In this document: one piece after another, positions 21,855 to 33,290 of the stretch
How the letters are laid out: each line of letters starts with the position of its first letter
How positions within the stretch are numbered: position 1 is the first letter of the stretch
Source: Escallonia rubra
Lineage: Eukaryota; Streptophyta; Magnoliopsida; Escalloniales; Escalloniaceae
Length of the DNA: 64,000 nucleotides
Assembly: GCA_033065855.1 (NCBI GenBank)
Contig: JAVXUO010000067.1
Coordinates: 124,001 to 188,000 of the forward strand
Direction of reading: 5' to 3'
Program-made: the position numbers and the translations under genes
Notes under the pieces: model-generated
Seen by the model: only the letters and a program-made list of their open reading frames with translations
What the model was told of the DNA's origin: nothing
Database searches by the model: none

Positions 21855-24000
21855 CTAAAAAATTGAGAAAAGGAAAAAAAAAGGAAATTGCCTAATCATT
21901 TGGACGCTTGAACCCTTGCTCCTCCTATCATCAATCAATTTATTTTGCTCGTTGTATTTTGCATCAAGATAATCCTTCCAACATATACATAACTCGATTA
22001 ACTCAGGGTTAAGACGACTCATCCCGTTATCCAACACCCTCCTGCTCGCTGAAAATGTCAACTCTGAAGCAACATGGGAGACTTGCACCGGTAGTACATC
22101 TCGGAGAATTTGGGATACAGTTTTATAATTTTTTTCATTTTGTTTACAAAAAATTAACAAATTAAAATTCATATGATCTTCCATTGGTAAACAAGAATAG
22201 TGATTAGTATTTTCATAAAAACCAATTTCATTAAAAGAGAAAAAAAAGAGAGATGAACTTGCAGAACTAGAAGTACCTTCCACTGGTAGTTGTCTTGCCA
22301 CTAAATGTTCAAGGCCCTTAAAATATGGCCCATAATATATTTCACCAGTCGACAATGTAGCTCACCCGTGCACGTCAGCGGTATTTCGATATAGGTTATA
22401 CAGATCTTCAAATGTCGTAGTCACTTTCTTTGTAAGATCAGTTGTGGCCTCATCCGTGTAGCACATTCGTCTGGATATTTCTACTATCGAGACATTTGCG
22501 CCATCCTACTTTAGCCTAGCATCCAAACAAGTGGCAACAGTAAAAAGAGTAGGAAATTCCGCCCAATATTTGTTAAACTTAATATCCATCTGTTCTAATA
22601 TATGCTGAAAAGGTCCTATATATCTCCATTTCGATAATATTGTAGCAATTATTAGAATTTCTACTAGAGCGATAGGGGAGGTGGGATAGTACGTACCAGA
22701 TAATAAATTGGTAGACGTGTAAAATACCTCCTAAATTTTGGATAGTTGTGCAGCTATCTACTATTCCGCCCGACTTGGCAAGCCATGTGAGAACATGGTT
22801 AGTAGGCAATGCATATACACTTCGTTGTATACCAAGACATGTAAAAGCATATGATATGTGGAGTTCCACCTATGAACAACATCTGTAAGTGGTCTCTTAC
22901 GAGGCAAATTATGTTAAACACACAAACCTTTAAATTATTGTATTCTCGGACCCGAACTATTAATATATACTGCCATACCCCTCATTCTGTAAAGAATATC
23001 TCCTGCAGCAGCTAAACCATTTTGAACAATTAAATTAATTATATGGCAAATACATAGAACAAGAAGTCATTTACCATCAAGTACAGGTCAAAGGCTCTCC
23101 TTTAAGATTGAAACAACAGTTGTATTGTTAGAAGCATTATCAAAATTGATACTCATAATCTTATTCTTTATTTTAAATGTGGTACATGTATTGATTATAC
23201 TAGTAGCAACATTAGCTGCATCATGCAGATAAGGAAAGAGTTCAAAATCGATGATTCTCTTGTTCATAGATCAATCAGGATCAATCCAATGGGCCGTCAC
23301 ACAAGCATTACTAACTAGAGTAAAAGGAGATTTCCAAACATCAGAAGTAAGACTAACTCTACCATCAAAATAATCACAATAATCGATCAAGCGTGCTTTA
23401 CAACATTATACTGTCTAAGTGCATCAGATCTAGTTGTGTTTCTATGAACCTTTTTGTACAAAGGTTGTACGTATGTATTCATATATATATCTAGAGTGCT
23501 TAATATTATTGGCAAAACTAAAAACTTGTTCACTATGAATAAGAAATTCAGCAAGACCGTTTCTTTGGCTTAGCTGATTATAAATAAATAATTTACTGTC
23601 AAAAGATAACTGCATTTGGCTAGGTTCGACATGACCTGCTTAGGTGCACACAGAGGGTAATGCCTATTAAGATGTCCATTATCTTGACTACACGAAAATA
23701 ATTTACCACAGGACTTACATTGAGCTCTTCGAACGCCATCAATCATAATATCCTCAAAATGAAGACCGCTCATCAGGGTAAATTCTGGCTCGGATTAGTT
23801 GCTTCATCAACCGAGCTGCATTTTTTACTAAATTTTTGGGTATCTTATGAACGTGTATATTCAAAATCTGGAATGTTTTGGTTAAACTCTCAATTGGCTT
23901 GGGTATCTATACCCATTAGTGGCGGATCTTGAAAATCAAATGATTGTGGTGGTGCTTGTCGTGGTGCTGCATATTTGCTACGTGATCTAAATAATCGAGA
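21855..24000 (-). pseudogene. hAT transposase relic
   Basis: In order on the minus strand: MSRLFRSRSKY at about 24000; a BED zinc finger with CKSCGKLF and HLNRHYPLC (23648-23719); the central RNase-H-like part, where KIMSINFDNASNN is readable near 23110-23165; and the hATC dimerisation domain (YKTVSQILRDVLPVQVSHVA, then RRVLDNGMSRLNPELIELCI; 21963-22130). The frame is broken repeatedly by stops and shifts between these blocks, so no active enzyme is expected. hAT transposases cut and paste elements with 8-bp target duplications. Confidence 0.8.
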
Positions 24001-25090
24001 CATATTTAACGCTAAAACTGTTTGACAAGAATGAACAAATAAAATTAGTAAGATTAATTGAATAAGAGTAGTAAATAATACTAGTAAATAATTGAATAGG
24101 AATAGCAAAGGACTAAGAGTAATAAATAATTAAAGACTTGTAATTAAAAATTGGAGAGGGTTAGTACTTAGTAACAAATAAGAATGATAAGAAAGCTTGT
24201 AGAATTTAGATAAGAGAGAGAATGAGAAGATTGGTGTGAAAAATATGAAGAAGAGGGGGTGAATTTATAGATTTTTCAAAGTTCATAAAAGACAAAAATA
24301 CCCCTGAAAACTAGTCATTCATTGGGGAGGGTAAAACTATAAAAATCCATAAAATAATTGTTAAAAACTTTTTTAACAAAAATGTAATACCCCGACCTTC
24401 GGGAGCCGGTTAAAACAATCATCTGAGCTCCGAAAAATAAACGGGTGGTAATTTTGGGCATTGCTCAGGTATTAGTGGCGTATTGGAGCTTAAAAGAATT
24501 TTGTGACAAAAAGGTCAATTTTGAAATTTTGGGGCATTTTCGTAATTTTGGAAAACTATGGGGTATCAATGTAAATTAATGTTTATGTGATAAAAATGGT
24601 AAAATGGGTGATATTGTACATTTTAGCGACATATGATCTAATAATAAAGATTAGGCAAGTTTCTGAGGCTTAAATGCAATTATATGAAGTTTGGGGGGTT
24701 ATTTTGCAAATATGAAAACTTTGGGGGCCAAATCACAATTTTTGGAAAATGGCACTTAGGTGTCAACGTTTTGGGAGTCAGATTATGTATAACAGCCGCC
24801 TGGCTTGGTGACTAATGTTGAATTATTCAATTGCTTAGGAAAAGAGAGAGAGAGAAAGAAGAAGAAAATCAAAAGGGAAATTCGGGAGGGGAGGAAAATA
24901 GAATTAAGGAGAAGATAAGGAAGAACACAAACAGAGCAAGGAAGAAGAACCCAAAAAAAACAAAAAGAGAGAAAGAGACGAAGAACACGAGCTCGGTAGA
25001 AAATCATATAAAGAAAGGGATTAGGATGATTTTTCCAAAGGGTAAATCCTTCACCCCTTATGATGTGTTAAATTCAGTAGGTTTGTGTGG

Positions 25091-25092
<2 letters not shown>

Positions 25093-25122
<30 letters not shown>
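25093..25122. repeat. (GT)n microsatellite
   Basis: About fourteen GT units, within the LTR at 24383-29545. Confidence 0.9.
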
Positions 25123-25126
<4 letters not shown>

Positions 25127-25392
25127 ACTATATATGTTTAGGTATGGAATTTAGGTTCTAGAAGAATGGTAAAGTGTTTTGGTGGGTTTCATGTGGGTGT
25201 ATGCAAGTTGGAGGTGAGTATCAAGGCTTTGGCAGAGGAGGTGAAGTGAGACGATGTGCGCAGGTGTGTGTTCATGGCTGCGGCAGTGGGTTTGTATGTA
25301 CAACTTGAAAGTTTAATTTGCATTGATGTAAAAATAAGTAAAGGGGGGGGGGGGTGTTTCAGTGTGTGTATTTGGGGATGGTAGTGTGTATG

Positions 25393-25930
25393 CAGGAGCG
25401 GATCCAGAAAATCTAAGCGAGGGGGGCCAAAAAGACATTAAATAAAGTTGATGGCTAACGTAAAAGTACTGCTTAATTTGACTACTAATCATTTAATTTT
25501 GCTTCTCATAATAATTTATTTAACTTGGTAAGGTTAATCTAGAACGAATTGCTAATCTTGCATGAAGAAACTTAACTCTTACTCTATAGATGAATTACTA
25601 ATGTAATTATTAACTGTATGAGTATAATAGTCACGTATAAGTTAACATACTATAAGAATTTAAACTTCCAAAAAAAACTAACCTTGATGAATTCGTATTT
25701 TTTCGTGATTAGGAGATTTGAAATATAGAATTTGGAAGAACGGAGATGGAGCAAAAGAATGAGAAAGAAGAAGACAATGACGACCGGTGACATAAAGAGT
25801 AAAAAATACAACGAACGAAACCCTAATTAATTAACGTTACGAGATAATGTCATTTGTGTAAATATGAAAAAAAAATTTCCAAAAGTTGGGTGATGCCGTG
25901 GGACCCCTGGTCATGAAAGAGATCCGCCCA
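25393..25930. mobile_element. MITE with GGATCC-type inverted ends
   Basis: The left end is GGAGCGGATCCAGAAA and the right end is AAAGAGATCCGCCC. These are inverted relatives of the widespread plant MITE terminus GGGCGGATCC. The interior is AT-rich and non-coding, 538 bases in all. Flanks on both sides are TGTGTATG-like, so a target duplication is possible but blurred by the GT-rich target. Confidence 0.6.
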
Positions 25931-27545
25931 TGTGTGTATGTATGCATGGAAGTGAGGTTGGTCTCGGCCGTGAAGAGAAAAGAGGAAGAAGACACTGTGT
26001 TCTCAAGGTGTAATAGCGTGTGTTCAAATTTGAATAGTAACCGTTGTTGTTGCTAAAGATGAAAATTTATTTAGGCAATCTTTCCACAAATTTTTATAAA
26101 TATTTAGGACCAAAATTAGGCAAAGTATAAAACTGTAACCCCCAATATTCTACGAGACCTATACTCTAGAATGTTTTGGGAATTTTCAGTATCCACGAAG
26201 GGCGCTAAATAAGGGCATCGATTAAACTAAATTAGCGAATTATTTAACCAAATAAACCAAGTTATTTTAATCTAAAAATTTATAAAAATCTTATTTTACT
26301 GATATGATTCATATTCTAAAATTTCGGGCTATTATGAGGCCGATAGGTATTTTTCGCGAAACTTGCCTTTTAGCTCTCGATCCGGACACTAGTTCGAGAT
26401 TTTCGGGCAAAATTTTTCTAAAATATCTTTTAGTTCATAAATGACATCATGATGCTTAAAATAGCGTTTTAAGATATTTTGGAATTTTTTTGATGCCGAA
26501 AACCCCCATGGGTATTTTGGTAATATACCACCCCGATGGGGTATTTTTGAGTAAATTTACATACGGTAAGGATATTGTAGTGATTTGGCTTACAGAAAGA
26601 TTATTTTGACAATTTAAGTGTAACGGGGGGTATTTTGGTAATTTGCCACCCGAAGGAGTATTTTGGTAATTTAACCTAAGAAATGTATTTTGCGTAAATT
26701 GACATATAACAAGGTTATTTGGGTGATTCAACTTGTGAGAAGACCATTTTGGCGACTTAAGTCCGAGATGGAAATTTTGGTAATTTTACATACGCGGTGA
26801 GGGAGAATTTAGAGATGTCAAATGGGCCGGGTGGCCCGCGGCCCGGCTCGAAAAAAGTCCGGGCTGGCCCGGCCCTCTTGTGAACAGTAGCGGCTCGCAA
26901 AAATAGGGCTTTGGGCCTGGGCTTGGACCAGGCCGGAGTTTTCAAGAGAAAGACCCAGGCCCGGCTTGAAAAAAGCGCACAAAAATTTAACTCATTTCCT
27001 AGATACCCATTTCGAACAGATACAAGCTGTGGCTGAGAATGCTACAAACTACTCCACAATATTGGAGCTGACAATTAAATGGGCTATCCATCAGAAAATT
27101 CTTAAGACTAGGAGTTTCAATTTGTAGAGCTCTTCAGAAGCTTTGTTTTTAAGTATAATTAGCTTGACAAGAACCTGTGAAACTAATCATGACTAGTCGT
27201 ACCAACCAAAATTTACTCATTATACTAACACCAACTTACATAGCATCTGCTATATGTCAATTAAGTGACCCCAAGCAACAAAGCAAATAACCTATGTATT
27301 TGTCTAAAGTTGTGCTTAAACAGTCTATAGTATACTCAAATACTCAAAATATTTTGACGAAGTTCTTTCTCTAATATGGGCCTATCTCAAAACCTATATA
27401 ATCTCTTGCACAAGAACCACCAAAATGTAGACTCAATAAATTTCCTTCTCCAGTCAAAACAATAAATGTTCCATCATTTAGCACGACAAAGTTATTAAGC
27501 AAAACTATTATAATAGATTCACCTATACAGCTCAAAATGACCTAC

Positions 27546-27650
27546 CAGGTATAGTATAGGCCCCAAGAGTGAGAATATTTGCAAATGTCAGCCATACACC
27601 ATGATCACATTTAAGGTGACCTAGCTCGTGAGCCAAGACAGCCTGCTCGT
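27546..27650 (-). pseudogene. M48 metalloprotease exon captured by a hAT
   Basis: The minus-strand frame reads EQAVLAHELGHLKCDHG, then VWLTFANILTLGAYTIPG. It contains the zinc-binding HExxH motif (HELGH) of M48-family membrane or organelle metallopeptidases and closely resembles the plant M48 protein of the At3g27110 type. It stops at CCTGGTAGGT, which fits an exon 3' end with its donor site, so genomic DNA with introns was taken up. About 35 codons only; it cannot be functional. The third zinc ligand and the rest of the protein are absent. Confidence 0.75.
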
Positions 27651-27672
27651 AGTAGAAGTTCTACTACGAGTC
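27646..27672. repeat. Short palindrome beside the captured exon
   Basis: CTCGTAGTAGAA and TTCTACTACGAG face each other around a single base. This 25-base perfect palindrome marks the upstream edge of the M48 exon homology and may be a capture junction. Confidence 0.7.
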
Positions 27673-29830
27673 AGTTGTCTTACCACAAAATACAAAGGAA
27701 AAGAACTTGAAAATCCAGACATAAGTGATCCAGCTGAAGATTCAAGCATACATTAGACATGGTAAGAAATAGAAATAAAGAAGCGGTAGGCAACTTTTAT
27801 GCATATGCTTCATGAACTACATTACCATATAATAGGCAAATTTGATATATTCTTGTTGGTCATCGACGCAAATAAATAATAAGGAGTTGGGAACAAAAAA
27901 AAATTTTTTGGGCCCGAGCCCGGCCCTAAAAATTGGGCCTAGGGCCAGGGCTTGGACTGGGCCCATATATCCAGATTCCAGGCCCGACCCATTTTCATTA
28001 GAGGCCCGTTGGGCTTGGGCTGGGCCAGCGCAAGCCCGGCCCATTGACATCTCTAAAGGAGATTCATTTTGGGAGTATGTGTGAGTTCGTATTAAGTTAT
28101 AATATTGTACTGTAGGATGTATTCTAATGATTCGATTATTCCGTTTAGGTTAAGGCTAAAGACTTCCAGTTAGGATAATTTAGCTGTGGATCAGAGTAAG
28201 GGATTCTATCTGAACCCTGGGTAAGGACGTCTATCCGAACCCTTATCTGATAACTTGTACTTGTAAGTACTCCTTTGAATTACTTACGACTAATGTCGAA
28301 CTCTGAAGTATGCATTGATATCAGCATGTTCTTGTCTAGAAAACCCTAATATTGAGCCTGAATCGATTATTTGGAAATCTTGTGATGCTCGCGTATATTG
28401 CGTGCTGAGCAAATTTGACAATTGTTTGTATCCGTTCTTTTGAATTATTGTGCTTAAATTCGATAGTTATTCGCAATCGTTTTTGTTGTTTATTTGTGAT
28501 TTTCTTCTGAAAATTCCGAATGCTGACTTATATCAGTATGATTATTGTTATTGAAATTTGAATTGATTTCGGTGATTGAGCTTATGTTAAAGCTCATTGA
28601 TATTGTTGATTTTTCTGTGTTGACCTGGGTTTCCGTTCTGTGGGATGGCATAATAAGGCTGGTCTGAATCCTGCAGGAAACGCAGGCTAGTACCCAAGTG
28701 GACTAGTAATTATTTTGGTACATTATGCATGTGTACACTCTGTTAGCTTGCCGAAACGGAAATGCAATCACCCCAGGATCAACGTTGACTTTTGATTTTC
28801 TCTGCTCTGTATATTGCCGTGACTGCTACGGAAATGACTGGAAAGTATTCTCTGAAATAATTTGTGCTCGTGTTGAAATCTTTTCGAGAAATCTTCAGTG
28901 TATTTTGGAGAGAACTATCTCAGGTGATCTGTGTACGTTTTGAAATCCTTTGGAAACCCATCACCGTATTTTGGAATGATGGCTTCAAAGATGATCTTTT
29001 ATTAATCATTTTGAAATCCGTTGTGATTGTATTTGTCTGTTCTGATATCTATTTCTGATGAATTTTGATCCTTTTCAAAATCATTGAGTTTTTGACCGTG
29101 TGAAGTATTCTAGAAATTTTCGTCGGTTGGATTCTTTGGAATCATTTTGTGATTCTTTTGTTAGTCCTTGTATGACCTTATTACTTCTCAAAAGCAACCA
29201 CTTCGTTTGATTCCCTTCTGCAGGTGATGATCAGTTGTAGCATATTCGGGAATGAGATAAAGTCTTTGTGAGATTCCGGTGAGCCCACCACTACTGTGTA
29301 GTGAGACCGCTGCGTGGGTCAGTACTGTCAACTCTTTCTATAAGGACTCGAGTTTGTAAAGAACCTAGGTCTTATTAGTTCAAGTTTAAGAAGTTTTCTA
29401 ATATTGTATGTGAAGAATTGGAGTTGATATCGGATTAAATGTTTTGGAGTATGTGCCAGTGAACATGATCTGGTATGATGTGATCCGCTAGGTTAACGTT
29501 TCGGGAGTTCAGGCGGTAGAGCTCTGGATTTCTGGGGCTGTTATAAAAAATACCTCCCAAAGTAGCCGTTAATCTGTTATATAGCTATTGGGAGTAAAAG
29601 TGAAATTTTGCAAAAATATGGCCGTTGGAGGGAATCTGGGAAAAAGAGAAAATTTTTAAAAAAGGCACCGGGCCGTGGCAGACCCGATTCATTCGGGCCG
29701 GCCCTAAAAATGTGCCAATTTAGGGCTAGGCCATTTTTTTAGAGCCCGACCTGAACCTTTTTAGGACGAGGCCGGGTTGGACTTTTTTGGGTAATTTCAC
29801 GGCGTGGCCCTGGACCATAGGTCCAGGGTG

Positions 29831-30224
29831 CAACATAACACAAATTCTATCTAGTTAAACATTTTAGTTGGAAGTAAGGTTTAAATTAAAGTCTGAAAAG
29901 CAACCTTAAACGGTATACTATGATGACTTAGTGTAGGACATATATTATGCATACATATTTCTAATAAATTCCCACATCAATTGTCACTGACTGTTAATCA
30001 CCACTGTAGTTAGCCTACTATCGTCTCTAAGTACAACCAATAACAAATTATAATTGTAGTTAACCACTTAATACCTCTCAAGTTTATTAGGACTATTAGC
30101 GACAAATTGCTTTCACTACAAAAAAAATTGTCCACTAAGTGTTACCAAAAGTTCCACTAATAAAGTATACTGACAAATCTTTCCCTAGAATGGGGGTTTG
30201 CAAGATTATATATTACTAACTAAG
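29831..30224. other. Non-coding interval with a CACTACAA terminus-like word
   Basis: No gene. CACTACAAAAAAAATTGTCC at 30114 looks like the end of a CACTA element facing right, followed by about 80 bases with CCACTAA words. No partner end is seen. Confidence 0.35.
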
Positions 30225-31099
30225 AGTGTGTTTGGAACCATATAATTGATTGGATTTCATTTCAGATACAAAATTTTTGTTGTTTCGAACATTAAAAAAA
30301 AGGAATTGGAATTGGATTTCATGAGATTTGACTAAATTTGTTTCTATAGTACGAAATTCGATGAAAAATGGTCGGATTTTATGGGATTTGAATTTACTTG
30401 AATTAAAAGTAATTATTTACTCATCTTACCCTTTTTTGGATCTCTCTGACAATAAACCCACTACCACCATCTTCATTGCCGCTATCACCACACACTTTTA
30501 CTACTATCGCCGGCACTACTACTGCCACCACCGCCACCGCCACGACTGCCACCACTATTGCCGCTGCCACCACTACTACCACCACTAGCACTACTGCCAC
30601 CCCTGGCACCCACCGCCACCACCACTACCACCACCATTGCCATCACTGCCACCACCACTGCCACCGCTACTGCCACCACTAGCACCACCGCTTCCACCAC
30701 CACCGCCTCCACCACCACTACCACCACCACCACAATCCTTACCACTGCCACCACAGCCACCATTTCCACCACCACTGCCACCACTACCACCGTCGCCATT
30801 ACTACTGCCACCACTTCCACGGTCGATGCCGCTACCCCGTGTGGTCCCGCCAACACCACCACTATATGGTGGTACTAGCACACTTGAAATCACTTACGGT
30901 AGTTCGTTTTTTATCGTAAGTCAAAGATATAATTGTCTAAAAAATTATTACCTTTCCAATTCTATTGTTCTCCAAACACAGAATAGGAATTCTGTGATTT
31001 GACTTCCCTTCTGTTCCGAAGAAAAAAAAAGAATTGAATTCCAAAACTAATTCCGAATTTGAAATCCAAACTCTAAAAGAGATGGTTCCAAATGGACCG
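30225..31099. mobile_element. Non-autonomous TIR element with a trinucleotide core
   Basis: The left end GTGTGTTTGGAACCAT is matched by the inverted right end ATGGTTCCAAATGGAC; nearby GGAATTGGAATTG and AATTCCAAAAC words are also inverted. The middle (30470-30875) is a degenerate ACC/CCA/GCC trinucleotide tract. About 875 bases, with no transposase. The target duplication is not clear. Confidence 0.55.
30470..30875. repeat. Degenerate (CCA/ACC)n tract
   Basis: About 400 bases of imperfect CCA, ACC and GCC triplets, open in several frames on both strands (Thr-, Pro-, His-, Val- or Gly-rich). The frames are a by-product of the triplet period and are not called as genes. Confidence 0.85.
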
Positions 31100-31490
31100 T
31101 AAGTTCTCTTATATGTCGACATTTGGTGTCCTTATTGTTTATATCCCAATTCTCCCTATGGAAATTGATGCATTGAATTGTTAGTAAAGGATACTATGGT
31201 AAGTGGTAGAAATCATACAAAAGTCTCTTAATGTTGTGCCACTTAAGCTTACAATGTCTCGCATGGTATACCAATCAATAAGCTCTAAAGTTGCCCTGTT
31301 ACATATTTTAAATCAACTTCTTCGTGATTCTAACGTCTTCCAAGCCCTTTTTACAATAATAACATTTCTTCTTACTAGTATTAGAGCATTAAATTGTGTT
31401 ACTATTGGTCAACCAATGTCTTCAAAAAGGAGAAATGATAGATATCCCCCCTCAAGTATTTCAGGTTTGCGGGTCGACCCTTCAGGTATT
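31100..31490. other. Non-coding interval
   Basis: No gene supported. An open stretch at 31203-31571 has no recognisable domain and runs into the inverted-repeat element that follows. Confidence 0.4.
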
Positions 31491-32554
31491 AATTGTGACA
31501 ATCAACCACCTTTATCTATCAATAATTACACCCGAATAAATTTGGACATGAAACCCCAAAAATACCCCTAATTTCCCCTAAAATGCCAAAGTTTTTATGT
31601 GAAAAGAAAAAAAAAACAAGAAACAACGAACCCCTTCCCTGCCCCCACCCCTGCCGCAGCCAATTGAACAGCGCCCCTTCCCTCTGCCCATCCTCGGCGC
31701 CTCATCAAGCTACCGCCATCAGTGACAAGATCCCAGCCACCACAGTCGCTGCAGTCAATGGAGCACCGCCTACCTTTCTTTTCCCCGCCACATCCATCAT
31801 TGACCGAAGGCCCCCCTTTCTTCTCCCACACCCCACCACTGCCATCAACCATCACCCCCGACCCATTCAAACCCACATCCATAAACATCAACAATATAAA
31901 ACAAAACCTCAACCTCTTTGTTGATGATGATGGGCAACGGTTTAGTGTTGTTGTGGAAGTTGGGTGGTAATTTTTTTGGGGGGGGGGGGGGGCGGCTCGT
32001 TAGCGGCGGTGGTGGTTATTGGTGTGGGCTGGTTAGCGACAACTATTCCACTTGTTAGGGTGCAAGTGGACAGGTTATTTTTGGGTGGGTTCTGTTAATG
32101 GTGATGTGCGAAAGTTTTTCGGTATTGAAGGCAGGTGGCTCGACGGCTTGGGTGGGATTTGTAGGTAGAGGAATGGCTGTGTGGTGGCTGTGTGGTGGTT
32201 CTTAGGGTAGGCAGATGGGGTTGCTGGCGGTGGTGGTTCTTTGGTGGTTGGGGTTGGTGATGATGCTGGAGTTGGGGTTGGGGTTGGTTGACAGTGATGG
32301 TGTTTGAGTTGGGAGTGGTTGTGGTGTAGCGGTGGCGGTGCTTGAGTTGTTGGTTGTGTGGGTACGATGGTGGAGGCGGCGCTTGAGTTGGTGATGAAGA
32401 ATTGAGGAAGGGAAAGGTAAGGAATGAGAATGATCTGATGAAGACGAGTATATTTTTTTCTTTTTACAGGCCAATTCTTCAAATAAGTGTTCAAAAAACG
32501 GCCAATTGGACTCAATTGCACCAAATTGATAGATAAAGGGGCCATTTGTCTCAA

Positions 32555-32557
<3 letters not shown>
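31491..32557. mobile_element. Inverted-repeat element with a Pro/Thr-codon-rich interior
   Basis: The left end (AATTGTGACAATCAACC, then CTTTATCTATCAAT) is matched, inverted, at the right end (ATTGATAGATAAAG, then CCATTTGTCTCAATT). The interior is CAC/CCA-rich at the left, holds a G-run (31978-31992) and is GGT-rich at the right, again a triplet-biased tract. About 1.07 kb. No transposase. Likely a degenerate non-autonomous DNA transposon; the superfamily is unknown. Confidence 0.4.
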
Positions 32558-32618
<61 letters not shown>

Positions 32619-32640
32619 TATATATACATATATATATATA
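32556..32640. repeat. (TA)n microsatellite, left of the MULE
   Basis: About 85 bases of TA repeats with a few C interruptions, abutting the left end of the Mutator-like element. A matching TATATGTATG and (TA)n tract continues to the right of the element at 37364-37404. The element therefore sits inside one TA array. Confidence 0.9.
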
Positions 32641-33290
32641 GGGGGCCGATCCCCATCGACCGGTGGGAAAATAACAATTTTCCCACCGAATCGCAGGTAA
32701 GAGCAGCGATTGGGAAGCTGGCACAAAAAGCAAATAAATCCAATCGCAAGAAAGAGTTGCGATTGGAATCATTGGACAAAAATGCCAATCGCAAGATGCC
32801 AATCGCAACTCTTTCTTGCGATTGGAATGATTGAAAAAACAAAACAATCATTCCAATCGCAACAAAGAGTTGCGATTGGAATCATTGCACAAAAATGCCA
32901 ATCGCAACTCTTTGTTGCGATTGCTTTTGTCCTTTTTTCTCCCCCCACCCCTCCTCCGGTCAACCTTCCTCCCCCCCCCCGTGGCCCCCACTTTCCTTTT
33001 TCTTTCTCTCTTCTTTCCTTTTTTTTTCTTTCTTTCTTCTTTCCTTTTTTCTTTATTGTCTTTTCACCCCATAGCCCATTTTTATGAGCATATTCAAAAA
33101 ATTAGACTCGTTAATCTCAGGGTTTTCCAATGAAATGTATTTCGGCGAAAAACGAGACACGTTATTTTTTGGATTTTCCTATGAATGACCTATTCGGGCA
33201 CACTTTAGGGGCCAATTCATAACGTTCGAAAAATCTTGTAATTTTTTTTGTCACTTTTTTTTCGCTCATTGCACATGAGGCATGCTAGTT
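32641..33290 (+). repeat. Left terminal inverted repeat of the MULE
   Basis: Contains four hairpin modules at about 32748-32930. Each is CCAATCGCAA, seven bases, TTGCGATTGG. Then follow a C/T-rich stretch (32938-33070) and one copy of the 167-base unit. It is the inverse of 36646-37363. Confidence 0.9.

Larger units (their letters stand above)
26810..28055. mobile_element. hAT element, non-autonomous, with a captured gene fragment
   Basis: The inverted ends are TAGAGATGTCAAATGGGCC and GGCCCATTGACATCTCTA, with dense GGCCCGGCC words beside both ends. Length is 1246 bases. The interior has no transposase but carries an exon of an M48-type metalloprotease gene on the minus strand (27546-27650). 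No clean 8-base target duplication is readable (left GGAGAATT, right near GGAGATTC). It lies inside the gypsy LTR, so it is younger than that insertion. Confidence 0.8.
24383..29545 (+). mobile_element. Ty3/gypsy LTR inserted in the hAT (itself hosting two insertions)
   Basis: It begins TGTAATACCCCG at 24383 and ends CTGTTATA at 29545, with AAAAA on both sides (24378-24382 and 29546-29550). Because the target is A-rich, the duplication is suggestive only. Without the nested MITE (25393-25930) and small hAT (26810-28055) it is about 3.4 kb. It has a GA-rich leader-like stretch at 24840-24870 and the 'GGTATTTTGGTAATTT' words (26510-26790) seen in the LTR at 45364. A second TGTAACCCCC at 26135 may start another LTR piece. 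No internal domains, so solo LTR or broken fossil. Confidence 0.5.
21424..29830 (-). mobile_element. hAT DNA transposon, decayed, split by a gypsy LTR
   Basis: The left end begins TAAAGGTGTCAA, followed by GGGCCC-rich subterminal words typical of one plant hAT group. On the minus strand a transposase relic runs from about 24000 down to 21855, with a BED finger at 23648-23719 and the C-terminal dimerisation region at 21963-22130. The element is interrupted by a long LTR (24383-29545). The distal part (29551-29830) continues with GGCCGTTGG and GGGCCGGCCC words. A terminal repeat on the right is not clear, so 29830 is approximate. Confidence 0.65.

Noticed and set aside
24831-25124. Lys/Glu-rich 97-codon frame
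   Set aside because: A GA-rich leader stretch of an LTR running into a GT microsatellite; composition explains it.
30114-30200. CACTA element starting at CACTACAAAAAAAATTG
   Set aside because: Only one terminus-like word, no partner end or target duplication; kept as a remark in the interval entry.
30328-31002. Overlapping open frames giving Thr/Pro-, His-, Val- or Gly-rich proteins
   Set aside because: All arise from one degenerate CCA/ACC triplet tract and are open on both strands at once.
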